Under the pieces are notes generated by a model, which ran no database searches, had not been told where the DNA came from, and saw only the letters and a list, made by a program, of their open reading frames with translations. Made by a program: the position numbers and the translations under genes. Source: an uncultured Lachnospiraceae bacterium (GTDB lineage: Bacteria; Bacillota; Clostridia; Lachnospirales; Lachnospiraceae). Taken from it: a stretch of DNA of 7,230 nucleotides. Within the stretch, counting starts at the first letter, position 1. Every line of letters starts with the position of its first letter. The stretch spans positions 1 through 7,230 of the forward strand of contig CAMPAX010000117.1 in NCBI GenBank assembly GCA_946633495.1. Direction: 5' to 3'. Below, piece after piece: positions 1-6,030 of the stretch.

Positions 1-1
1 G

Positions 2-328
2 GCAGTTGAGGACTACACAGAGCTTTTGGTTTCTCATGACACTGGCAACAGGGAGATGGCAAGGATTGAGCAGTTCCTTGTCAGTGGTAGTTATCAGGTG
101 GATCCTGAGCTGGGCAGGTTCATGATCACCAAGTGTCACAGGGCTGTAGAGCAGGCTGAGGAGATTCTGGAGGAGTACCTTTCCGCCGGAAACGAGAAGA
201 AGGTGATCCACCTGGAGGATTCCTACCTCAGGGATGCCCTGGCTGCAGTGGCAAAGCGGAGAGGGATCCGCACCAGGGTGGTGGATGGAACCTCCTTGGA
301 GCTTTCCGCCAGGACCAAGGCCGTATAA
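2..328 (+). CDS. C-terminal part of an unrecognised protein (5' end outside the window)
   Basis: The frame is open from the left edge to a TAA at 326-328, giving at least 108 residues. An in-frame TTG at 26 is possible, but no SD precedes it, so I treat the gene as running in from the left. The visible part is soluble and mostly helical. A charged segment (VEQAEEILEEYLSAGNEKK) is followed by an alternating hydrophobic/basic stretch (RDALAAVAKRRGIRTRVVDG) that resembles a small alpha/beta ending. No catalytic motif, signal peptide or membrane segment is seen. Arginine is encoded mostly by AGG, less mixed than in the downstream genes, which may mean a different origin. The stop is followed within about 10 bp by a long inverted repeat, so the transcript probably ends there. 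I do not recognise the family and assign no function. Confidence 0.6.
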   Translation, partial: AVEDYTELLVSHDTGNREMARIEQFLVSGSYQVDPELGRFMITKCHRAVEQAEEILEEYLSAGNEKKVIHLEDSYLRDALAAVAKRRGIRTRVVDGTSLELSARTKAV

Positions 329-337
329 AACTCCCGG

Positions 338-389
338 TCGGACGATACCATACGTCGTGCCATAAGGCGCGACGTATGGATTTCGCCGA
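338..389. repeat. Long inverted repeat with ATAA loop (possible terminator)
   Basis: The arms 348-361 and 366-379 pair over 14 bp, with one G-T wobble, around the loop ATAA (362-365). The stem extends outward through 338-341 with 386-389 and 343-345 with 383-385, with small mismatches. It begins 9 bp after the stop of the left-edge gene. No T-tract follows on either strand, so it is not a classic intrinsic terminator. It could be a T-independent terminator, an RNA-stabilising 3' hairpin or a dispersed palindromic element. Confidence 0.65.
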
Positions 390-456
390 ATGGAAGTCTG
401 AATTATTATTTTGAATTTGATGATAATAAAATGAAAATACGGATTGTGAAATCTGT

Positions 457-485
457 TTGACGAAAAGTCGATTCTGTGATATGGT
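457..485 (+). promoter_or_regulatory. Probable sigma-70/SigA promoter of the XRE gene
   Basis: TTGACG (457-462) and TATGGT (480-485) are separated by 17 bp, and TG at 477-478 makes an extended -10. Transcription would start near 492 and give a leader of about 85 nt. That leader holds a small hairpin (512-528) and a mini-ORF with its own SD. Confidence 0.5.
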
Positions 486-539
486 TGACCTGAAAAGATG
501 ACATATGACTACGGGTGCGAAGTGCCCGGAGAGGTCGGC

Positions 540-581
540 GTGGTTCAGATTTTTAACGAAATCAGGTGGGATATGATATGA
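540..581 (+). CDS. 13-codon leader ORF overlapping the XRE start
   Basis: A GTG at 540 preceded by GGAGAGG (528-534, spacing 5) opens a frame encoding MVQIFNEIRWDMI. Its TGA (579-581) overlaps the XRE start codon at 578 as ATGA. The XRE SD lies inside this mini-ORF, which is the usual layout for translational coupling. Its first four residues (MVQI) recur in a second mini-ORF just before the AAA+ gene. It is too short to establish that it is translated, and the function is inferred only. Confidence 0.35.
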   Translation: MVQIFNEIRWDMI

Positions 582-1624
582 CAGAAAAAGAACTTCAGGA
601 AATATTGGAAGAAGAAAAGAAAAAGAATTATCAACCGGTTCTGAAGCATGATAATGCGATGCTCGCAAAATGGCTGATGATCGGGAAAGGGGATCGGACC
701 ATGGCTCAGTACGCAGCGGCTTGCGGGGTCAGTCCGTCGACCTTCTCCAGAGTCATGCAGTCAAAGCCCAAAAAGCCTTTGCCGCTGGAACTGATCGAAA
801 AAATACTTCTGAATGATGCATCCTCACGTCTGACTTATCGTGAACTGATGCGAGCTAACGGATATTTGCCGATGGCTCAAAGAGAAAAGTATCGGGATGA
901 TCCGTCAATGCTGGCTTCCTGGCAGGAGGATGACAGAAGAACTAACGAGATGATCGTTGCAAAAAATCTGCTCTATGAGAAAGTGCGTCACAATTGCATG
1001 AGCAAAGATTACGAGCGGCTTCCGATTGGTGAGGAGGGTCGTATGCTCAGCAAATTCGCTCTTCGGGAAGACAGTTGTTATGGACCGAGACATCGCCTCG
1101 TTTTCAAAATCATGGAAGATGGGATGCCACGATGGTGGCTGCTTTGTTTCAGGGAGCCCAGAGGACTTCGGGATGACGTCGAGAGATGGAAGAAGAACGG
1201 CGTGCCCTCAGATGAATTAAAGGAAAAGAAGGAACGTCGGATAAAGAGCGGTGCGTTTGATTTCGTAGATGAGTTCCTGCGGCTCTTTTTAAAGGATGCC
1301 TGGGAGCCGGAAGCATTACAGGATGTAAAGGTGTCCATTGTGTTCACGGAGCCGGAGATTTATCGTGCCTGCCTGGAAATGATGAAGCAGGTTAAGCTTC
1401 ATTCCTGGATCTCTCTGATCTGTGTAGATCCGGATCCGGTGCGTGACGAGAGTGATGGCATTCCGGAGGAAAAAAGGGAGGTGTACCGGATCGAGGAAAC
1501 ACTTTTGGAGAGAGAGGACGGAAAGACAGTTCGGTCAATCTTTGAGGATGAACTTCCGCTGAAATCCCCGGCGGATTCAGAAGAGGATGAAGAAGAGATC
1601 ATCGAAATTGAGGATACAAATTAA
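578..1624 (+). CDS. XRE-family helix-turn-helix protein with a large C-terminal region
   Basis: A 348-residue, probably cytoplasmic DNA-binding regulator. ATG 578 is preferred over the in-frame GTG 566 because AGGTGGG (564-570) sits 7 nt before it. A Cro/CI-like HTH spans about residues 36-98: the positioning helix is TMAQYAAACG (41-50), the recognition helix is VSPSTFSRVMQ (51-61), and the domain closes with LTYRELMRANGY, typical of clostridial XRE proteins. The remainder (about 110-330) has no motif I can name. It contains a hydrophobic strand, KVSIVFTEPEIYRACLEM (251-268), followed by WISLICVDPD, suggesting an alpha/beta sensor or oligomerisation domain. The end (333-346) is strongly acidic. 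The gene is monocistronic by appearance, with its own promoter and a strong terminator. It lies directly upstream of the clpP-AAA+ pair in the same direction, so it may regulate that unit, itself, or both; this is inference from position. It could equally be a regulator from a mobile element. Confidence 0.85.
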   Translation: MTEKELQEILEEEKKKNYQPVLKHDNAMLAKWLMIGKGDRTMAQYAAACGVSPSTFSRVMQSKPKKPLPLELIEKILLNDASSRLTYRELMRANGYLPMAQREKYRDDPSMLASWQEDDRRTNEMIVAKNLLYEKVRHNCMSKDYERLPIGEEGRMLSKFALREDSCYGPRHRLVFKIMEDGMPRWWLLCFREPRGLRDDVERWKKNGVPSDELKEKKERRIKSGAFDFVDEFLRLFLKDAWEPEALQDVKVSIVFTEPEIYRACLEMMKQVKLHSWISLICVDPDPVRDESDGIPEEKREVYRIEETLLEREDGKTVRSIFEDELPLKSPADSEEDEEEIIEIEDTN

Positions 1625-1666
1625 GAAGATAAACCAGACTACGAATTGAATATAGATATTAAGAAG

Positions 1667-1706
1667 AAATACCGCAGATGCCGGTCGGCACTGCGGTATT
1701 TTATTA
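1667..1706 (+). terminator. Intrinsic terminator of the XRE gene
   Basis: The arms 1667-1677 and 1691-1701 pair perfectly over 11 bp. The inner TGCC/GGCA (1679-1682 with 1687-1690) extends the stem around a 4-nt loop, with A1678 bulged. A T-rich tail (TATTTTATTA) follows. It begins 43 bp after the XRE stop and separates that gene from the clpP unit. Confidence 0.85.
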
Positions 1707-1729
1707 TGCAAAACACAAAAGAAAATCAG

Positions 1730-1759
1730 AAAACTAAAATTTATACCACAAAACTAAAA
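1730..1759. repeat. Two AAAACTAAAA direct repeats upstream of the clpP promoter
   Basis: The 10-mer AAAACTAAAA occurs at 1730-1739 and again at 1750-1759. The 20-bp period, about two helical turns, places both copies on the same DNA face, and the second ends 7 bp before the -35 box. This could be an UP element or an operator. The AT-rich composition makes chance plausible. Confidence 0.4.
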
Positions 1760-1766
1760 AAATCTC

Positions 1767-1795
1767 TTTACAAACGTAATTTGAAAGTGTATAAT
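1767..1795 (+). promoter_or_regulatory. Strong SigA-type promoter of the clpP-AAA+ unit
   Basis: TTTACA (1767-1772) and a perfect TATAAT (1790-1795) are separated by 17 bp. The start point would be about 1802, giving a leader of about 109 nt before the clpP ATG. No CtsR-type heptad repeat (GGTCAAA) is seen near it, unlike many Bacillota clpP promoters. Confidence 0.8.
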
Positions 1796-1834
1796 TCAGT
1801 GCAATAAATAAATAAAATAGATTTTAGGTTTGGT

Positions 1835-1864
1835 GCACAAATAAAAGGCACATTTGTGCTTTTT
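1835..1864 (+). promoter_or_regulatory. Terminator-like hairpin in the clpP leader
   Basis: GCACAAAT (1835-1842) pairs with ATTTGTGC (1852-1859) around a 9-nt loop, followed directly by five T residues (1860-1864). It lies inside the predicted clpP leader, about 33 nt after the start point and 31 nt before the SD. It could attenuate transcription or act as a temperature- or protein-responsive element. The 8-bp, AT-containing stem is only moderately stable. Confidence 0.5.
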
Positions 1865-1910
1865 GATGCACGGAACTAAAATGCCAAAAATGTATAAAGG
1901 AGGGATTCTT

Positions 1911-2495
1911 ATGCCGTTTGTACCTACCGTCATCGAATCAACCAATCGTGGAGAGCGCTTCTTCGATATATTTTCGAGAATGCTCAAGGATCGTATCGTT
2001 TTTCTCGGAGAAGAAGTAAATGATGCAACCGCAAGCCTTGTTGTGGCACAGTTGCTTTTCCTGGAGTCTCAGGATTCCACCAAGGACATCAGTCTCTACA
2101 TTAACAGCCCCGGCGGTTCCGTATCTGCAGGGATGGCCATTTACGATACCATGAATTACATCAAGTGCGATGTCTCCACCATTTGCGTGGGAATGGCTGC
2201 CAGCATGGGTGCGTTCCTTTTGGCCGGAGGTGCGAAGGGCAAGCGTTTTGCTCTGCCCAATGCGGAGATCATGATCCACCAGCCGCTCGGCGGTATGCAG
2301 GGTCAGGCAACCGATCTGAAGATCGCGGCGGAACACATCCTGCACACACGCGAGAAGATCAACCGGATCCTGGCGGAAAACTGCGGAAGATCCGTTGAGG
2401 AGATTGCGGTGGACTGCGAGAGAGACAACTGGAAATCTGCGGAGGAAGCCCTGGCCTATGGGCTCATCGACCGCGTCGTAACAAACCGTGCGTAA
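1911..2495 (+). CDS. clpP: ATP-dependent Clp protease proteolytic subunit ClpP
   Basis: A 194-residue serine peptidase of family S14, which forms a two-ring tetradecamer and degrades proteins fed to it by an AAA+ unfoldase. The length is normal and the core is intact: INSPGGSVSAG (64-74, oxyanion region), nucleophile Ser98 in GMAASMGAFLL, His123 in IMIHQPLGG, and Asp172 in ERDNW. The N-terminus PTVIESTNRGERFFDIFSRMLKDRI closely follows the Bacillus form (axial loop and first helix). ATG 1911 is chosen over in-frame ATGs at 1866, 1881 and 1890 because AAAGGAGGG (1896-1904) lies 6 nt before it. A strong promoter and a leader hairpin precede it. No clpX or tig lies beside it; the next gene, 58 bp on, encodes a CbxX/SpoVK-type tandem AAA+ protein. 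It is therefore probably an accessory ClpP paralogue, though the genome's other clpP genes cannot be seen. Confidence 0.97.
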   Translation: MPFVPTVIESTNRGERFFDIFSRMLKDRIVFLGEEVNDATASLVVAQLLFLESQDSTKDISLYINSPGGSVSAGMAIYDTMNYIKCDVSTICVGMAASMGAFLLAGGAKGKRFALPNAEIMIHQPLGGMQGQATDLKIAAEHILHTREKINRILAENCGRSVEEIAVDCERDNWKSAEEALAYGLIDRVVTNRA

Positions 2496-2510
2496 GAGCG
2501 CGGGGGTGAC

Positions 2511-2534
2511 ATGAGTATGGTTCAGATTTATTAA
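2511..2534 (+). CDS. Mini-ORF in the clpP to AAA+ gap
   Basis: ATG 2511 (MSMVQIY) or, better spaced from GGGGGTG (2502-2508), ATG 2517 (MVQIY) opens a frame that stops at TAA 2532-2534, just before the SD of the AAA+ gene. The 12 bases TGGTTCAGATTT at 2518-2529 are identical to those at 541-552 in the XRE leader ORF. It may help couple translation of the AAA+ gene to clpP. It may equally be chance. Confidence 0.25.
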   Translation: MSMVQIY

Positions 2535-2553
2535 ATTGGGAGGTGCGAAAGCT

Positions 2554-5412
2554 ATGAGATACCACGAAATCAATCTTCACACAAACGCAGAGATGCTTAA
2601 GACAAATGCAAAGATCAGACTGAACGACTATTCCTACGGAAATCCCGTGGCGGGCATGAATGCCTTCATGTTCCAGAATCTGAAGAACAACATTGGTTTT
2701 GTAGCTTACAGACAGGAAAATGAGAAGACGCTGTTGGCGGTATTCTCCTACGATGACTGTTCTTACTCATATGAGGAAGCATATGACAACATCACGGATA
2801 TTCTCCGGAATACTCTCGGTATTACCAGGATCTCAGAATCCGAAGACATTACGATGCATCAGTTCCTTGAGTGTTTGCTGGAGGCAAAACGGAGAGATTG
2901 TGTGCCTCAGTTCAGCAAATTGATCGATGTTGCCCGGCTCTGGATCTATGAGTATGATTATATTTTCGATGAGAAGCGGATCCATTTCACCTTTGATGAG
3001 CGGATCATTTCCAAAACCTCCAAAACATCCAGGGCGAAGCGTTACATGGTGGATGAGACTGTGAAGAAGGAACTGGCTAACATTGAGGCGCATGCGGTGG
3101 ATCCGGATTTTTCCGGAAATGTGGCACATTATGTTCTGTCCACACACAGTCTGGAGACGGTAATGGATATCGCGGAAACCCTTGGTGAGAGCCTGCTCCG
3201 TGCGAATCGGATCCGCAGCAGACGTCTGGAGATCATCAGCCGGATGGCGCCGGATTGTTTCTCCCGGGGCGGAGCGCAGCTGGAGGAGATCATTGAAAAT
3301 AACCGCGGCGGGATCGTCGTGTTTGATCTGACCGAAAAGTTTGCCTGTGATCCGGTGGATTACGGAAGGACCTGTCAGTTCATTGAAGGTCTGGTAAAGA
3401 GGTACAGGAATCAGTGCCTGTTCCTGTTCTCCTACAATATGGACCATCCCGGATTCTCCTATACCCTTATTCCGAAACTGAAGAAATATGTGATCCCCGT
3501 ATTCCTTCGGGAGGGTGAAGGCGGCAGAAAGGAAGCCACAAATTATCTGAAGGAACTGATCCGCGCGTCGGAGTTATCCAAGTATGCAAATCAGGCAGCA
3601 GAATATATGAAGGAAGTTCAGGGAGACCGTTTTACTCAGACGGATATCATGGAAGAATTCACAAAGTTCGAGCCCTGGTGCCTGAACCGGAACATTTTTA
3701 AATCCTATGGATATGACGTAAATGCAGAGTTTCAGATGGACCGGACCGCATCCGATGTTGATCCCTATGGAAAACTGCAGAACATGATCGGTCTGAGGAC
3801 CGTAAAGGAGCAGATCGACAGGGTCATCGCTTCGGATGTTGTGGAAAAAGAAAGGAAAAAGAGCCGCGGCCGTGGATATGAATCCCGGTCCATGCATATG
3901 ATCTTTTCCGGAGCTCCCGGAACTGCCAAAACAACGGTGGCAAAGCTCTTTGCGAAGATCGCAAAAGAAAAAGGCATCTTAAAGAGCGGTGCATTCGTAG
4001 AACGTGGCGGTATGGACCTTTGCGGGATGGGATTTAATATTGTGATCCGTGACGCCTTTGCTGCGGCCGATGGCGGTGTGCTTTTCATTGACGAAGCATA
4101 CGCCATGCAGGGAAAAGGACCGATCTCCGTGCTGATCCAGGAGATGGAGAATCAGAGAGAAAATGTGATCGTGATCCTGGCGGGTTACGGTGACAGCATG
4201 AAAGAATTTTTGAAACAGAACGAGGGTCTGAAAAGCCGAATCCCCCATATCATAGACTTCCCCAGCTACACGCCGGACGAACTGACGGACATTTTCCGAA
4301 TGATGGTGAAGGACAAAGGTTTTACCGTGACGGAAGATGCGGTGATCACAGCCAGAGAGATCCTTGAGAAGGAAATTCTTAAAGTAGATTTCGGAAACGG
4401 AAGAGATGTACGAAATCTGGTGGAGCGTGCCATCGAAAATCAGGCGGTCCGTCTGTGCAAGGAACGGAAGGATGGAGATAAGATCGATCAAAAAGTTCTG
4501 TTCCATATCACAAAAGAAGATATCAGCGAGGTCGATGAAGGGCTTCGCGAAGCAAGAGAGCCCGGCGCTGCCTGGAAAGAACTCGACGAAATGATCGGGC
4601 TTTCCAATGCAAAGGCCGTGATCCACAAAGCCGTATCCTTCTTTAAACTGCAGAAAAAGTACCTGGAGGAAGGGATTTACAGAGAGAGACCCGCCATGCA
4701 TATGGTATTCTCCGGAAATCCGGGTACCGCCAAAACCACGGTGGCCCGCCTCTTCGGTGAGATCATGAAGGATGAGAAGATCCTTCCCTGCGGACAGTTT
4801 GTTGAGGTCGGCCGGGCTGATCTGGTAGGTGTTGCTGTCGGCCATACGGCCCGGATCGTAAAACAGAAGTTCAGAGAGGCACGCGGAGGGGTTCTGTTTA
4901 TTGACGAAGCATACTCGCTCTGCGACGCATATGAAAATGGCTACGGCGACGAGGCCATCGATACCATCGTCCAGGAGATGGAAAATCATCGGGAGGATAC
5001 CGTGGTCATCTTCGCGGGATATACCGGCCCCATGCAGGCATTCCTGGAGCGGAATCCCGGAATGATGTCCCGGATCGCCTTCCGGATCAACTTTGATGAC
5101 TATTCACTGGATGAGATGAGTGAGATTGCAAAGCTTATGGTTTCCAAAAAGAGCATGACCATCACGGATGCCGCACTGGAAAAAGTAAGAACCAATCTTA
5201 CAAAGATCAAAAAAGGTGCGCAGCGCGGAAACGGTCGTGCCGTAAGGCAGCTTCTGGAAGAGGCCGAAATGAACCTTTCGGACAGACTCATTCAGCTGGA
5301 TCCGGATACCCTCACCAGGGAAATGATCTCCACCATCGATGTGGAAGACATCCCGGACGAGGTAGAAGAGAAAACCTCGGAGAAGGAGCCCATGGGTTTC
5401 AGGCTGGATTGA
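2554..5412 (+). CDS. Tandem CbxX/CfqX (SpoVK-like) AAA+ ATPase with a degenerate N-terminal AAA module
   Basis: A 952-residue cytoplasmic ATPase, predicted to form a ring that remodels or threads proteins. ATG 2554 follows GGGAGGT (2538-2544, spacing 9); the in-frame TTG 2536 overlaps that SD and is rejected. Residues 1-120 are unrecognised. Residues about 190-400 look like an inactive AAA fold: P-loop position STHSLETVM (196-204) without Gly or Lys, and GGIVVFDLT (252-260) with Asp258 but no Glu. Domain 1: IGL 412-414, Walker A GAPGTAKT 453-460 (Lys459), Walker B LFIDEAY 510-516, sensor-1 region AGY 543-545, Arg562 finger in KSRI, sensor 2 GNGRDVR 614-620. Domain 2: IGL 681-683, Walker A GNPGTAKT 721-728 (Lys727), Walker B LFIDEAY 781-787, AGY 821-823, Arg840 in MSRI, GNGRAVR 892-898. 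Both P-loops read GTAKT rather than GTGKT. Family members include SpoVK, CbbX and EccA, but those carry one such domain. It is probably cotranscribed with clpP and is the obvious candidate partner for it. Confidence 0.93.
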   Translation: MRYHEINLHTNAEMLKTNAKIRLNDYSYGNPVAGMNAFMFQNLKNNIGFVAYRQENEKTLLAVFSYDDCSYSYEEAYDNITDILRNTLGITRISESEDITMHQFLECLLEAKRRDCVPQFSKLIDVARLWIYEYDYIFDEKRIHFTFDERIISKTSKTSRAKRYMVDETVKKELANIEAHAVDPDFSGNVAHYVLSTHSLETVMDIAETLGESLLRANRIRSRRLEIISRMAPDCFSRGGAQLEEIIENNRGGIVVFDLTEKFACDPVDYGRTCQFIEGLVKRYRNQCLFLFSYNMDHPGFSYTLIPKLKKYVIPVFLREGEGGRKEATNYLKELIRASELSKYANQAAEYMKEVQGDRFTQTDIMEEFTKFEPWCLNRNIFKSYGYDVNAEFQMDRTASDVDPYGKLQNMIGLRTVKEQIDRVIASDVVEKERKKSRGRGYESRSMHMIFSGAPGTAKTTVAKLFAKIAKEKGILKSGAFVERGGMDLCGMGFNIVIRDAFAAADGGVLFIDEAYAMQGKGPISVLIQEMENQRENVIVILAGYGDSMKEFLKQNEGLKSRIPHIIDFPSYTPDELTDIFRMMVKDKGFTVTEDAVITAREILEKEILKVDFGNGRDVRNLVERAIENQAVRLCKERKDGDKIDQKVLFHITKEDISEVDEGLREAREPGAAWKELDEMIGLSNAKAVIHKAVSFFKLQKKYLEEGIYRERPAMHMVFSGNPGTAKTTVARLFGEIMKDEKILPCGQFVEVGRADLVGVAVGHTARIVKQKFREARGGVLFIDEAYSLCDAYENGYGDEAIDTIVQEMENHREDTVVIFAGYTGPMQAFLERNPGMMSRIAFRINFDDYSLDEMSEIAKLMVSKKSMTITDAALEKVRTNLTKIKKGAQRGNGRAVRQLLEEAEMNLSDRLIQLDPDTLTREMISTIDVEDIPDEVEEKTSEKEPMGFRLD

Positions 5413-5438
5413 CAGCCACGTTGAAGGTCGCATTTAAT
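5409..5438 (+). promoter_or_regulatory. Promoter overlapping the AAA+ stop codon
   Basis: A perfect TTGACA (5409-5414) and TTTAAT (5433-5438, 5 of 6 matches) are separated by 18 bp. The TGA stop of the AAA+ gene lies within the -35 box. Transcription would start near 5445, about 48 nt before the next ATG, so the DIP1984-like gene can be expressed on its own. No terminator is seen between the two genes, so readthrough is also possible. Confidence 0.6.
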
Positions 5439-5492
5439 CTATGGAGCGTGGGAAGGCGCGAAGTAGGTAATAGTATGGAATCGAGGTGGAAT

Positions 5493-6026
5493 ATGCTTTA
5501 CACATCAGCAGAAGCAAACAAACTACTCAGAGAAAAAAATGACTATCTCAAAAAACTGCAGGGCAGAGAACATCAGACATCAAGTTTCACAGTAGCCCTT
5601 GGGGAGGACCTGGAGAGTGTCCGCCCGGAGTACAGTTACAGTGAGATGCAGGCAGAGATGGAGAAGGTGATGGGAGAAATCCGTAAAATCAAACATGCCA
5701 TCAATGTATTCAATTCAGTCACTGTCATCCCTGAATTTGGAATGACAATTGATGAGATGCTGGTCTACATCCCTCAGCTGAATGCACAGAAAGGAAGACT
5801 GGAATCCCTGAGTTCCATGCTCCCCAAACAGAGAAAGGAGGACTACTCCTACCGCTCAGGGAATACCAATTTTGTAGAGTATGTATATGCCAACTATGAT
5901 ATCTCTCTGGCTGAAAAGGATTACAAAAAGGTCAGCAGGGAACTCTCCAAGGCTCAGACTGCATTGGATGTAGTCAACAGCTCTGTGAAGTTTGAAATCC
6001 AGGGTCTTGAGGATGAGACCGAGTAA
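5493..6026 (+). CDS. Coiled-coil protein, probable DIP1984 (septicolysin-like) family
   Basis: A 177-residue soluble, highly helical protein. ATG 5493 is preferred over ATG 5475 and TTG 5409 because GAGGTGG (5483-5489) lies just upstream and the resulting N-terminus fits the family. Predicted helices lie at about 1-26, 49-75, 84-109 and 137-162. From memory, the pattern follows DIP1984-type proteins: an N-terminal helix, a charged helix ending in an Ile-Asn-x-x-Asn-like turn (here INVFNS, 70-75), GMTIDEML (83-90) opening the next helix, then DYSYRSGNTNFVEYV (117-131) before the last helix. The family is usually about 150 residues; the extra length is mainly a loop at about 27-48. The biochemical role of the family is unclear and the toxin-like name should not be taken as function. 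It has its own promoter and is followed 5 bp after its stop by an inverted repeat. Its link to the ClpP/AAA+ pair is positional only. Confidence 0.7.
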   Translation: MLYTSAEANKLLREKNDYLKKLQGREHQTSSFTVALGEDLESVRPEYSYSEMQAEMEKVMGEIRKIKHAINVFNSVTVIPEFGMTIDEMLVYIPQLNAQKGRLESLSSMLPKQRKEDYSYRSGNTNFVEYVYANYDISLAEKDYKKVSRELSKAQTALDVVNSSVKFEIQGLEDETE

Positions 6027-6030
6027 ACTA

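Noticed and set aside
1854..1910. Earlier in-frame starts for clpP (1854, 1866, 1881, 1890)
   Set aside because: The strong SD AAAGGAGGG at 1896-1904 fits only ATG 1911, and the resulting N-terminus matches the normal ClpP start. The earlier codons lie in or after the leader hairpin.
1700..1910. CtsR operator upstream of clpP
   Set aside because: I looked for GGTCAAA heptads on both strands and saw none.
3979..4989. Long antisense frame (336 codons) on the - strand, with further - strand frames at 1938-2573 and 2833-3447
   Set aside because: These lie opposite the AAA+ and clpP genes, whose + strand products have full conserved motifs. The antisense products have no recognisable domain and no credible SD, and are shadows.
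2554..5412. Calling the AAA+ gene clpX, clpC or clpA
   Set aside because: There is no ClpX zinc-binding domain, no Clp N-terminal repeat pair and no M-domain. The FIDEAY Walker B, AGY sensor and GNGR motifs belong to the CbxX/CfqX (SpoVK) type.
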